A stretch of 30,200 nt of DNA from Sperchopsis tessellata (taxonomy: Eukaryota > Arthropoda > Insecta > Coleoptera > Hydrophilidae). The notes beneath the pieces are model-generated. The model saw only the letters and a list, made by a program, of their open reading frames with translations. It was not told the origin of the DNA and did no database searches. The translations under genes and the position numbers were made by a program. Within the stretch, counting starts at the first letter, position 1, and each line of letters opens with the position of its first letter. The DNA is taken from assembly GCA_033557685.1 (NCBI GenBank), contig JAWQRN010000399.1:1-30200 (forward strand). The letters are read 5' to 3'. Positions 19,641 to 30,200 of this stretch are shown here, piece after piece.

Positions 19641-21080
19641 ACTTTATCAAATGATGTTTGGTTGTAACTTAGGATGATGTGTCACTTATATTTGTGACTG
19701 AGACTGACAGATGAAATTGTAAAGGAGGAAGACTTCGCGCAGCTACAATATGGATTCAGGCAAGGATGCTTTACTATAGTCGCCATACAAAGCGTACAAG
19801 AAATAGTAAAGGAAAAAAGCACGAAATCAAACAAAAAATATGTGGTATTGATATCATTAGACGTGAAAAATGCAGTCAACATGCCCCCCTGGACCGGCAT
19901 TATAAAGGAACTACGAGAGAGGCAGACAACTCCATATATAGTAAAGATAATATCTAGTTACCTACAGGACAGAAAAAATGCTAATTGGTGAACATCAAAT
20001 AATGGGCATGATTTGCGGGTTCCCGCAGGGCTCTATACTGGAACCCATACTCTGGAATATATATTATGATGGGAGTATTGAGAGAAATGATACCGCAAGA
20101 CACTACAGTAATCGGATACGCTGATGGCCTAGCGTTAGTAGTGAGTGGAGATACTAAAGGCGCCATAGAGGAAGACATAAAGTGGGCGATAGGTAGGATC
20201 GTGGAATGGATGGATGATAGGGGATTACAACTAGCCCCGCAAAAAACAGAAGCGGTCATACTGGCAGGCAGGAGAAGCCTAAATACCGTCAGCTTTAAAG
20301 TGGGAGACACAACGATAAGTAACCAAACTAGTCTTAAATATCTAGGAATCACATTTGTACATAACATGAAAATGGGTATGCACATCAAGTGAGGAACGGT
20401 GATGGCTGACAAAGTAGCCGGCTAATACCAAACATCGGAGGTCCGAGACAGGGACCGAGGAAAGTTATCTGCAGTGTAGTAAACTCCATACCATTGTAGG
20501 GAGCACCTGCATGGAAAGAGTGAAATATAGGAGCGTCTTAGAAAAAAACCATTAGAATAGCGTGCAACTACATGACTGCCTCTACTAAAGCCATACAAGT
20601 GGTAGCCGGAACTGCACCCATAAACCTGCTTGCACTAGAGCGTACCTACAAACAACAAGCAAGCAAGCTAGGGCTAGGAAAATTACTCTACGAAGATGGG
20701 AAGAGGAATTGGCACAGGAGTGTGGAACTGCGGACTGGACAAAGTCACTTATCCCAGAAGTAACACCTTGGATGACAAGGGGACATGATGAGGTTTGTTA
20801 CTATTTTACTGAGTTCCTAACTGGCCATGGGTGCTTTGGCACCTACCTGTGTATATTCAAAATAATCCAAAGTGAGAACTGCACATACTGCGGGCAACGG
20901 GGCACACCAGAATACACGTTGCTCTACTGAAACAGATGGCACGAAATAAGATGAGAGGCTGCGAAGGAAATTGGATGCGGACTTACAAAGGAGAATATAG
21001 TATAACGCATGTTGTGACAGAAAATGTGATGCTATTGAAACTGCAATTGCCAAAATACTGAGGAGGAAGGAGGAAGAGGA
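19640..21080 (+). mobile_element. R1-like LINE, RT and C-terminal region
   Basis: Rightward, the frames give YGFRQG with AIQSVQEIVKEKSTKSNKK (about 19750-19840), then SLDVKNAVNMPPW (about 19855-19890), an eroded GVPQGS box near 20015, and the 108-codon frame 20066-20392 with VIGYADGLALVVSG. There the second Asp of the YADD box is Gly (codon 20126-20128). Further on are RGLQLAPQKTEAVIL and SLKYLGITF, then ACNYMTASTKAIQVVAGTAPINLLALER (20572-20763). The cysteine-rich end has HDEVCYYFTEFLTGHGCF and CTYCGQRGTPEYTLLY (to about 20930). The CxxC-H-type C-terminal knuckle and order point to the R1/jockey group. No RNase H domain is apparent. Dead through stops and the catalytic change. Confidence 0.8.
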
Positions 21081-21088
21081 AAGAGTTC

Positions 21089-21172
21089 ATTAGTCTTTCG
21101 TCTAAGAGGATGGTATGACTTATAGTGGAGGTAACGACTTGAGGTAACCATCCTCTTAGTCAAAAGACTAAT
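21089..21172. repeat. Perfect-looking hairpin with 26-bp arms
   Basis: Arms 21089-21114 and 21147-21172 are inverted copies matching at 24 of 26 positions, with a 32-nt loop. They sit at the 3' end of the R1-like element. Confidence 0.85.
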
Positions 21173-21181
21173 ATGGTATTG

Positions 21182-21232
21182 TGTATGAAGAATCGTGTCG
21201 AGAAGATTTGACACCCTTCGTTTCTTCATACA
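21182..21232. repeat. Second hairpin, 11-bp arms
   Basis: TGTATGAAGAA (21182-21192) pairs with TTCTTCATACA (21222-21232). It lies ten bases after the larger hairpin and directly before a Penelope-like fragment. Confidence 0.7.
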
Positions 21233-21239
21233 AACTTAA

Positions 21240-21785
21240 AAATTCTGCAGGATATTTTCATTCAGAACTCGTATCCTGGCAAGTTTGTTGCTAGACTCAT
21301 TTTCTCAATGCCTCGTCCTCCTGAGATGCAGCAGGTTGATGTTATTGATGCTGATTTTGTTGTGCCACCCTCGGTCGAGAAGGCTATCTATATGGGTTTT
21401 CTGTCTTGTTGATTGATAGGTTCTTTTAATTAAGATAGGTACGATATATAGGATTCCTTGCCAGGACTGTCAACTGTCCTATATTGACCAATCGGGTCAG
21501 ATATTGAAATCTAGGGCCTCCTTACATAAGAGACATATTCACCTTCGTCAGGATCGATGTGCTGTTGGTTTGCATATCAGAGATACTGGTCATCGCATGA
21601 ACTTTGATGGTATAGAGGTGTTGGATGTGGATATGGGTTTACAGAGACATTCCTTCATTGAGATGTATCATATTCTGAATAATCCGAAATCCATGAACTC
21701 GAAGAAAGACACAGAGTCCCTTAGTGTGGTCTACAGTAACCTCTTGAGTATGGCGGGTGTTGGAATGCCTGGCCCGTCGTCTTAA
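21240..21785 (+). mobile_element. Penelope-like C-terminal fragment with GIY-YIG domain
   Basis: The segment opens with IFIQNSYPGKFV (about 21255-21285), a connecting region seen upstream of PLE endonucleases, and VEKAIYMGF (about 21373-21400). The GIY-YIG part follows: RIPCQDCQLSYIDQSGQ (about 21450-21500), then the 93-codon frame 21504-21785 with SRASLHKRHIHLRQDRCAVGLHIRDTGHRMNF and HSFIEMYHIL. The Y-I-x-Q-S/T-G motif and the downstream H-TGH pattern fit PLE endonucleases. The RT part is missing. A different lineage from the 4780-6660 element by sequence. Confidence 0.7.
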
Positions 21786-22556
21786 TTCCCCTTCAATTGT
21801 TGATCAGTTAAATTTGTTTTTGGTCACTGGCATTTCTTTGGTTTATTTTGTGTTGTCGAAATCTGTAGGTTCGATATTATTATCCTTTCGTACTTGACCT
21901 GTTATAAGAAGGTGGCGTTACATGTACCGTTTTGGTAAATTGATTTTAAATTTGTTTATGGAAGTAATTCCTTTTAACATCCAGATGAATGTTATCTTCG
22001 TCTAAATAATTTCTTTGAGTTGTCAAGTTTTGCTTCTTCTATGACAGATATTTTAAATTGTCGTTTGTGCCTTGTTTTTTTTTGTGTTTATTGAGGTGAT
22101 TGACTGTTTCGTAGCTGTTCCATGTTGATTAAAATTTGTTTTTGGATTGATGGTAGTTTGTTCAGTACAGGTGAGTCGTATCCCTTCATTAATGTGTTCC
22201 CTTAAATGTCTGATCTTTGATGTTATTTTAATTGTAGACCTATGAAAAAGAGGCCAAAAAGCTTCGAATCGTCGGTTAACTGTAATAGAACATGAAAGAG
22301 AAATATTTACATCTAATTTCTGCCGTTTTATTGACCGTAATAGTCTCGACAAAAATAGAGTAAGTTTGATTTCTCTAAACGTAGTATAATATATTATTTA
22401 ATTTGTTTTATTATAAAAGTAAATCTTTTTTTAATTTATAATTTGCACACTTTTCATATTTCCGTTTTCTGTAAAACCGAAAACTATTTAACAATTATTA
22501 GTGTTTGTTATAAGCTACATAAATGATTGAAATACAAGCAACTGAGAGGAAGGAAG
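21786..22556. other. AT-rich spacer
   Basis: No gene recognised. The 99-codon minus-strand frame 22352-22053 has low-complexity Thr/Asn/Lys content and no motif I know. Confidence 0.4.
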
Positions 22557-23279
22557 TACTGGTGGTCCCCGACTTACAAACAGTCGACTTACGAACATTC
22601 ACACTTACGACAGAAATTTTAGATACATCAAAAACTCTAGTAACCACTATATTGAATTACGACCCGAATACATCCGATGTTGTTCGTAATGTTTCAAGAA
22701 AATTCGTTAATATATAAACAAACAAGCATTGAAAAAAATTAAATTATTTGCTATTCTTGCCCAATACGAACGGACACAATCCCGAAAGTTTCCGAATGTT
22801 GTTGGCAGTGGCTCAGCGCCTTCTTAAATCCAAAACAATTGAAATCTGTATGTATTGAAACAAATTGATTGATAACTGTCAACTTATAGTTACAAACGAA
22901 TTTAGTTTTCATTTTTGCCTGGTATGGTGTATGGGGTCGTAAGAGGCGACTAATGTGATCTCACATACACATGCACACACACTCATACACAATCACACAC
23001 ACACTTAAACACCGATCAGCCAGTAATGTTGGGGTCTCCTGAAACTGGCTTGAGGACCATTATTTCCAGAAAATATATGATCAACCACGCTCGTTACCCT
23101 AAAATGTGCATGAAAGAGGCGCGATGCAAAAACTAAACAAACGTGATTTTATCAATATTAAAATTACACAAAAATGTTTCCTGATTAATTTTGTTCATTA
23201 TGGAAATTATAGGAAAAAGTGTTAGTGGAAGAAGAGGAAGAGGAACGTTATCGACTTAGAGCAAAAACTCATGATTACG

Positions 23280-24180
23280 AATCGGCATGAAAAGCCTAAT
23301 GACAATTCAAGCAAAAGCTAGAAATATATTTGAAGATTTGAAGAAAAAACAGGGAAATGAAGTTCATCAAGTATTTATGGCAAGTAACGGTTGGTTTAAT
23401 AGATTTAAAACTTAAGTAAATTTACATAACGTAAAAGTAAGTGGAGAGTCATCCAGTGCAGATGAAAACGCTGCCTAACAATTCGTAGATGAATTTGACA
23501 AGAAGATAGAGAGAAACACAATTTTCTACCGGAGGAGATATGGAATGTAGATGAAACTGGCCTTTTTTTTAGAAGAACATGCCAGAGCGGTCATCAAGAA
23601 GCGAAACGTATCCCCAGCTTTAAGGTGTGTATGGAGCGATTAACTCTTCTGTTAGGTGGCAACGTGTCTGGTCATAAACTTAAACCCTTGCGCATATATA
23701 GCTGCAAAACCGCAAGGCTATTCAAGAATGTAAATAAAGCATATCTGCCGGTTTACTACCAAGCTACTTAGAAATCTTTGAAGACATTCGCACTGTTTGA
23801 GGATTGGATCTTGAATTGTTTCATACCAGAAGTCCGAAATTATTTTTTATAGAAGGAAATTCTATTCTCGATGTTGCTTCTTTCAGATAATGCACCAAGT
23901 TACCTTCAATATTTAAATTATCTAAATCCTAATCTAAGCATTTTTTTACCACCGAATAAAATATATATTCTTCAACATCTAGATCAAGGTGTTATAGCAA
24001 CACTTAAAGCATATTATCTTCAAATAACGTTTGAAAAACCAATAGCTGCTATTGTAAACGATCAAAAAATATTATGAGAATTTTGGAAAGACAATGACAT
24101 TTTGCATGTCATAAAAAATACAGCTAGCGGCTGGGAGAGAGTTATAAAACAATGCATGAGTGGCAAATGGAAAAAAAATT
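23280..24180 (+). pseudogene. Tigger-type DDE transposase pseudogene
   Basis: A CENP-B-type DNA-binding remnant comes first: KARNIFEDLKKKQGNEVHQ and SNGWFNRFK (about 23310-23412), with VKVSGES and SADENAA after it. Then the DDE nuclease appears in pieces. LPEEIWNVDETGLFF carries the first Asp (codon 23550-23552). LLLSDNAPSY carries the second (23886-23888). FLPPNKIYILQHLDQGVI carries the third (23982-23984), giving the DD31-32D spacing usual for pogo/Tigger. FWKDNDILHVIKN and GWERVIKQC follow. Thus all three catalytic Asp codons survive, yet stops and frameshifts break the frame. The transposase would cut and paste its own TIRs. Confidence 0.85.
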
Positions 24181-24564
24181 AAAAAGATTAGTTAATGATG
24201 TACCAACGTTTGAAGTAGAAATGGTAGTTGGGGAAATTAATGAAGCTTTGATGGATTTGGAATCGCAGACACTAACTGCAGAAGATGCGGAAAATGAGGA
24301 AAGAGAAGAAGTAATTCCAAACAAATTCGTACTGCCTGATATGGCGACACGCTTCAACAAATTAATGAAGGAATGCAAATGATTCAAAATAATGTTTATA
24401 ACGTAGAAAGATTTTCAAAAGTAGAAAATGTTTAGTCGTCAGTATTGAAAAATACCCCTGAAGTGATACTTCCAGTATTACGCACCCATTACATTACGTC
24501 ACCATCCCCACCTATACTTGGCCATTGTTAAACCTGACGGTTTCCCAATATGGCGACGAGTTAG

Positions 24565-24605
24565 TATTCATCCTGAAACACTTATTCGTCCTGAAACACT
24601 TATTC
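24565..24605. repeat. 18-bp direct repeat, ~2.3 copies
   Basis: TATTCATCCTGAAACACT (24565-24582) is followed by TATTCGTCCTGAAACACT (24583-24600) and the start of a third copy. It lies inside the Tigger element's non-coding 3' part. Confidence 0.8.
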
Positions 24606-25707
24606 ATTCAGTGTATCTTGAGCCAGAGTTCATTCAGTCTTGAAGCAGCAATCAATCGTTAAGCGTAATTCAGTCTCTGTCTGAACCCTTTGGATCGTTT
24701 TCTATACGACGACGAAGGTTAGACACCTTCGTAACTTAACAGTAAACCATACTAACGCCGATTGAGGTTCCACATCAGTTGCTGTATCTCCACGTGGGAA
24801 TGTGATAGTGATTGTATATACACAGTGTTTCTTATGTGCTTTGTTTCGTGCAAATGCTTTTACCACGTATCCACTTCTTCTGTATTCTACAATCCGATAA
24901 TCTATTTTCCTATTTTGCATCGCATCCAGAGACGAAATAGCCAGGAACAACCACAAGGTAGCTATGAAAGTAATAATTTGGTAAAACTATTTTTCTGATG
25001 CTAAATCACATTTATATCCCCGTTGTTATTTTATTATATATTTGAAACATGTATTGTTAAATTTTCTAAAAAGACCAACGAGTTGGAAATAAACGTTCAC
25101 TTCCCTAAACAATGTACGTCCGTCTTAAACGGTGCGTTCAAAAGGTCCTTCGAAACAACATAAACATTTAGTTCTTCCAGCAGTAAACTATTCGTTCTAT
25201 TCGAATAAAAAATTAGATCTGATTCAGTAATACACATTTCGATCCTATCGAGAACGTACTGCCCATAACAAACATTTGGGTTCCATTGAGCCCAGACTGC
25301 ATTTCTTACTAACATAGAATGTTTAATTCAAGAAGCTCTAACTTGCTACTAAAAAATGTATAATGATAAGGAGAAATTCGCGATTCAGACACAATTAGAT
25401 AATTTTAAAAATATTTACCACAAGTTGTGTTAGTATTCGAAATTAATTTTATACATATGTATATGAATTAAATAACCTCAACATTATGTAATTTACGTGT
25501 TTCTCTTTTACTACGAATATCAGATTATCGTACCTCTAGCATGTATGTATTGAAGAATATATTTGAACAAGTATGTGATAAATCAGGCTTTATGTATTGT
25601 TTTATGTATCAAAACAATTTTTTGAATTTTTCCTCATTTTTTAGCATTTTTGACTTACGACAATGCCTTCGGAATCGAACTCGTTTGTAAGTTGGGAACT
25701 ACCTGTA

Positions 25708-26240
25708 TTAGTGTGGACTAAAGGTCGAAGTGAAGACTGCCAAGATAAACGTCGTATCTTGGATTAAAAGAGTGAACTTGTCTTCAGGGAGGGACGTTAA
25801 ACCCGTGTGGTTCCGTGTATTGTAGGTAAAATGAAGACCACATGCACGTGAAATAACCCAATTACAGTTAGGACACTGGATGCGGAAAAATTCCCAGGTG
25901 AGGTAGCTTAGTCGCTGGCGTTGGTGATTGGCCATAGCAGTGGAAATGAGCCGACGTTAAATAAACAAACATACAAAACAATAAAAAAGTTAACAGTGAA
26001 GAAAAAATACAAAATATATAGCAAATGTAAATATATTACCAAAAAATATTGTAGTTGATTTATATTAGGGCACTTGGCATTGCTAATTTGATAGTCTTTC
26101 CTTAAATGCCCTATACATAACTTAACATGACGGGAGCTAAAGTCCCCAGAGCAGTCCATCTCGGCTTTTAAGGATGGCACACAAACTGGAATCAGACTAC
26201 GGTAAAGTAACCAAATAAAAACAGGTTTTTAGTTACGCAT
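25708..26240. other. Non-coding stretch right of the Tigger element
   Basis: No gene found. GGGACGTTAAACCCG near 25791 recalls a short motif common in invertebrate SINE/LINE tails, but no promoter boxes or tail were recognised. Confidence 0.3.
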
Positions 26241-26815
26241 GTAATATTGTAACGGTACAGGATTTCCTAATTATTTATTTTTTTCCATTTTAATCAAATT
26301 TCAGTTTTATTTTTTGAAAGTATAGTTTTCTGGTGACGCCACTGTATGTTAAAATTATCTACCTACCGAAGGGCTGTGAGTTCAAGCTAGATGTTTTCGC
26401 CGCAATATTTTTCCATTGCATCAGAAAGGGAGCCGACGATTGCTACACGCGAGCGACAGAGAGAGATATTTAGTTGTAGGCGTGTATTTGGAGGAAGAGG
26501 AATCTCACATGCATTGGTATTCGCTCTCCCCCAATAATATAAACGCTCAATCAAGACTAAAATCGATAAATATCTTCCGTCAGGTAGACAAGGAATCAAT
26601 TCTTTGACATTGTTACACTAGAACAGTCGTTACGCTGATAGAAACCTATACAGGCTAACTTTATTATATTATTCAGTTTCATTTTAAATATTCAAGCTTA
26701 AATTTTACGGACTTTTCTAATTTCAAATTATTTTCTTTATTTCTCGAGTTCCTTTAGAACTTGGTTAGTTTACATTTGCTATATTTTATCTCATTTTTAC
26801 TTTTATTTTATTAAA

Positions 26816-27034
26816 GTTGTATATTCTAAGTCAGGATTACTAGACTTGCCGGATTGGCCTTCTACAAGGTTACCGCTCGCCTGTAGACTCCTCGAACCAG
26901 AATATCTTCATTTTTGGGATTTACGTTGTATATTCAGAGTAGTATTAGCAGACATCCCGGATTGGCCTTCTACAAGGTTACCGCTCATCCGTCTATCCCT
27001 TGCTCCATAATAATATCATATTTATTGTTGGAAA
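26816..27034. repeat. Two tandem copies of a 108-bp unit
   Basis: TGTATATTC begins units at 26819 and 26927. A 30-bp core (26849-26878 and 26957-26986) is identical in both, and flanks are about three-quarters alike. Confidence 0.85.
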
Positions 27035-27245
27035 TTCTTCGAGACTGTTTCATTTATTTATTCAAGTGTAACTTAGTTGAGAAGCCGAAAGATATCTAGT
27101 TAGCGTTCCGCGCATCTAAAATATTTAACCGACCAGTTTAATTAGTACGAAACCCAGTAAGTTTCTCCCTCTCTCTAAAAACCTCCCTGCCACGCGCGTC
27201 GAACCGTCGCGAGTGCGCGAGTGTAAACACGCGCATCATTTTATT

Positions 27246-27520
27246 TTATTTGTGTTGCCGCTTTACTGTATTTTCAAGTTTAATTGTCCTTGTTTTATTA
27301 TGCATCATTGTAATATTTATTTGTGTTACATCGTTACTATGCTTTCAAGTTTTATTGTCCTTTTTTATTATTAAAATTGTAAAATTTTATTTCTGTGACA
27401 TTGTTTCTGTATTTTTAAAGTTTGCATTATCCTTTCTTCTCTTGTCATTGTTATATTTTACTTTTACTGTTAGATATTTTTATTTCAGAGTTTCTTGTTA
27501 TATTCTTTTAGTTTCCGAAA
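27246..27520. repeat. ~71-bp tandem repeat, three full and one partial copy
   Basis: Units start at 27246, 27317, 27387 and about 27458, each beginning TTATTT or TTACTT and containing a TTTCAAGTTT- or TAAAGTTT-like middle and an ATTGTCC- or ATTATCC-like block. The copies grow more diverged to the right. The long open frame at 27250-27624 is a by-product of this T-rich repeat. Confidence 0.75.
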
Positions 27521-27544
27521 TATATAGCGGTGTTATATTTATTG

Positions 27545-27878
27545 TTGCCATCGGAAAGCCATTTGCCTTTCGGCCAAGCACGTGCAGTTTATTATTGTCA
27601 CTGACAGGGTCACTAAAGGACTAGGCTCGTCCCTGAATCGATAGGTATTAATAGACGCATATCCATCAAGTCTAGATCATCGTGCCTTTTATCTGCCCAT
27701 CGTGACTTTCTCCACCAGGTACTCAGAGAGCTAGGCTCGTCCCTGAATTGCAAAACGACTGGTATTAATACACGATTTTCCATCAGGTCATAGCTCTCAT
27801 CTTTTCTACTTGGTCACCCTAACAATCAATATTCACCACGTGCCTGGCTTACTGCAAATGGCTTGCCGATTGCGGCAA
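27545..27878. repeat. Inverted-repeat-bounded block holding two direct repeats
   Basis: The outer arms 27545-27584 and 27837-27878 are inverted partners sharing AAGCCATTTGC and CACGTG. Between them CTAGGCTCGTCCCTGAAT occurs exactly at 27621-27638 and 27731-27748, each followed by a related GGTATTAATA-containing stretch (period about 110 bp). Confidence 0.75.
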
Positions 27879-28199
27879 TTATCTGGGTTCGTGTCCTTTT
27901 TATTTAATAGATAGTATTTCGACTAATTTGCGTAATTTTATTTGCTTCGGCGATCTCCACTTCCTAATAGAATCTATTTTAGGTTACTTACACACTTCGA
28001 GGGTCCTATTATCATTATTCGCCACTAGACGTATCACATGGTTTAGAAAAAACTCGATCCACGAGTAACTGTTCATTAACTTTCCCAGGTAAATAGTCAA
28101 CACTTCCTTTAGATGGATGCTGTTACCTTGGTTCTTCGTGTTCAGGTTCTTGAATCCGTTACATAGGTCCGTAGTGACCTGGGATCTTCAATCAGTTAC

Positions 28200-30200
28200 A
28201 ATATATTATCACATCCGATTTACATGTGAAGTAAAAAGATAATCTATATACTGAAATATTAGTAGTTAATATCAAATATACAACATGAACTAGCACTTAT
28301 TTCCCCATTCAAATTAAACCGTTAATTAAATTCACAATATTCCAATCACAATCATATAAATTACTGGCAACAATTTTAAATTTATAAAGACGTGTGGGAA
28401 ACCTTCCATAGTTTTCCCTCATCTTACAAATAACACAAATGAAAGTCTTGCCATGAAACCAACTTTGTTTTGGAACTTGAGTTTGGAATGATTTATAATA
28501 AAATCCTTCATTGCTACAGTTATAATGTTTGTTCCATTCACTTATTTAGAAATGAAATTTTACAAGTCTGTCTTACTTCAAATAGGCGAAAAAGCCTTGT
28601 CCCCATAAAGTACGGCTTCTTTCGCATAATGTTCCACCCTCACATTTTACTCTATACCAGCAAGTCCCTTTACCCATACAATAATTATTTCTTTCGTGCT
28701 AGACACTAAATATATTTTTGTACAAATCAATGCAGCTCAACTTTGCAACAGCTTTGACCTACAGCTTCTTTAAAATAAAATCATTTAATACATTTTACCC
28801 TTAATATAGTTTCCGTCTATCCCTGGCATACATGACACTGCTCACGCGATCTTGGAAACGTTAGTAAACATTAGTTAGCCTATATATTAAAACAGAGAAT
28901 GACCATATTCCCGCATGGAAGCCATTTTCGGTCCCAAGCGGCAATTTTAACCACGCCTTTACATGACTTGGCTCAATCAGCTATTCAAACTTAAGTATGT
29001 CACTGTAAATGTCGTTTCGTGCATATAATGATTAAAACATGTTAAAATAAGTGATTATGCGGTTGGTGATGTCTATTTTAAAGATTATTCATGCGATAGA
29101 ACTTACAATGATCTGCCAGAGAAGTCACACAATTTTCCTCCGTGAATTATTGCTGGATAATTCTCATATTACTTGGTGCTTCAAGTTAAGGTTATAATGT
29201 GTATCAGGTAGTAACTACTGCACTCTGAAGAATGGTTACTGTTTGTAAATTATACCTGTACTTAACATTTATTTAAACAGTGCAAAATACCTATATCTTA
29301 GAGGAAAATAATAAAATAAATACCTACAAGTGTGTGACACTACCGTTTGTCTGGCCATGGCCTCAAATGATATAGAGGAGGTTAAAAGTGGTATGTAGAT
29401 AATTCTTAAGTCCTAGGCACAATTGACGGACGTACGTAGAAATGTTGAACCTGTGCTGTTCAAAGTATCTGTGGACAATAACGTGCGTAGCGGACAGCCG
29501 TTTCCTGAAAAAGTTGATCTCGATTCAACTTTCCTACGATAAGTTTTTATAAACAGTTCCACATAGGTAGATAGTATATTCCATACAAAGTTTTTACATA
29601 GGTAGGCTTTACATATATTTTACAGATATTAAAAGAAATCGAGTGTGCAACATATTGAGTATAACAAATTGATATTGACATTTAGTTCTTTACGGCCTCT
29701 CTCATTGCGACACATTTGCTTGCCCTCAAGACTGCACCTTTCGTATCACTCTTACTAAGTAAATCTTTGGTTTTGAATGAACCAAGATTTTTAGACCTGA
29801 ACTTGATATATCTATTCATCAGTCAATTCTTTATCGGATGATATTGACCAAAATGAAATCGTTCTACTTATAATTTGATAGCTATTAAAAATTTGTCGCT
29901 TTCATTCTTTAATACAAGTGATCTTAATTGCCTATAAGATTTTTCTAGTTCTAAAAAGAATGCAAAGCATTCTTCACTGACGTATTTCAAGCTACCAGCC
30001 TTCAACTCTTTTAAGCTGATAAAAGCAGAGTAGTGTGTCTTCAAGGGATTGTACACAATTAGCTGTTCAAACTAAAGTAGTCGCTGTCATTGTCGTTTCA
30101 TGCCAACACAACTAACTTCTCAACCAATCCGTTAGCGCAATTTCTTCAAGACCAAAAAGGCGTCTGTCCATCTTTAACCAATAGAGAACAGTTGCCAAGG
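28200..30200. other. Region without recognised gene
   Basis: No family motif found in any frame. The 79-codon plus frame 28470-28709 and the 62-codon minus frame 30056-29868 are open but unrecognised; the latter has a balanced residue composition and could be an exon or a relic, which I cannot decide. Confidence 0.4.
28978..29022 (+). repeat. Dispersed direct repeat, copy 1 (copy 2 at 30060-30103)
   Basis: CAGCTATTCAAACTTAAGTA... and its partner TAGCTGTTCAAACTAAAGTA... share roughly 80% over 45 bases and both end in TGTCGTTTC(G/A)TGC. They are about 1.08 kb apart in the same orientation. Confidence 0.7.

Larger units (their letters stand above)
22559..25705 (+). mobile_element. pogo/Tigger-like DNA transposon with both TIRs and TA target duplications
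   Basis: The ends are complete. The left end CTGGTGGTCCCCGACTTAC (22559 on) and the reverse complement of the right end, CAGGTAGTTCCCAACTTAC (to 25705), match at 19 of the first 23 positions. TA flanks both ends (22557-22558 and 25706-25707), as expected for Tc1/mariner-superfamily insertion. The CAG start on one end is typical of Tigger elements. The internal plus-strand ORF is broken but recognisable over about 23280-24180. The right end is preceded by about 1.2 kb of non-coding sequence. Confidence 0.9.
26240..28200. other. AT-rich, minisatellite-laden non-coding region, possibly LTR-derived
   Basis: A TGTAACGGTACAGG stretch (26248 on) resembles Gypsy LTR starts, and 27190-27235 is an unusual GC- and CpG-rich island (ACGCGCGTCG, GTCGCGAGTGCGCGAG) next to a T-rich tandem repeat. 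No LTR border pair or polyprotein was found, so the LTR idea stays weak. Confidence 0.35.

Noticed and set aside
25780..25830. SINE containing GGGACGTTAAACCC
   Set aside because: No A/B boxes, tail or target duplication could be identified.
27250..27624. 124-codon hydrophobic plus-strand frame
   Set aside because: Its Phe/Leu/Val-rich content is produced by the 71-bp T-rich tandem repeat.
1..30200. CRISPR array, bacterial operon, tRNA or rRNA genes
   Set aside because: No regularly spaced exact short repeats with unique spacers, no clustered intact bacterial-type genes, and no cloverleaf-like or rRNA-like segment found by eye.

Overview
The window looks like AT-rich nuclear DNA of an arthropod, most likely an insect. 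The evidence is the dense layer of decayed retroelements (R4/Dong-, RTE-, R1-, jockey/CR1-like LINEs and Penelope-like elements), a pogo/Tigger DNA transposon, a hAT-type transposase remnant, a consensus pyrimidine-rich splice acceptor, and a long host-type gene whose Gly-rich start resembles proteins I recall from insects. No bacterial operon, CRISPR array, rRNA or convincing tRNA is visible. Species cannot be named from the sequence.

Layout. 1-1340: AT-rich, nothing recognisable. 1340-4080 (minus): one LINE with ORF1, endonuclease and reverse transcriptase (RT) pieces in order. 4780-6660 (minus): Penelope-like (PLE) sequence, the GIY-YIG end of one copy followed by the N-terminal part of another, with a hammerhead-like hairpin between them. 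6680-7860 (plus): RTE-like RT remnant ending in a (TA)n tract. 7945-8825: an inverted/tandem repeat cluster with a period near 354 bp, holding three decayed hammerhead ribozyme copies. 9171-9870 (minus): broken hAT-like transposase. 10332-13174 (plus): the only long intact coding exon, 928 codons from its first ATG. 13190-13460: a foldback palindrome just after its stop codon, carrying two convergent TATA boxes. 13790-15150: pieces of two more LINEs. 15180-17460 (minus): R4/Dong-like LINE. 18235-18790: two GIY-YIG fragments in inverted orientation. 19640-21080 (plus): R1-like LINE. 21089-21232: two hairpins. 21240-21785 (plus): another GIY-YIG/PLE end. 22559-25705: a Tigger-like transposon with both terminal inverted repeats and TA target duplications. 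26240-28200: AT-rich non-coding DNA with several minisatellites. 28200-30200: little recognisable.

Apart from the 928-codon gene, I read every recognisable protein segment as a transposable-element relic with frameshifts and stops. The two most interesting items are the hammerhead-bearing repeat cluster, where the three copies together define a type I hammerhead although none is fully intact, and the 928-codon gene. That gene encodes a Gly-X-Y-like segment followed by a mostly helical protein with one long Gly/Ala-rich hydrophobic hairpin, and it is followed by a near-palindrome that would lie in its 3' UTR. All functional statements rest on reading motifs by eye; no search or folding program was run.
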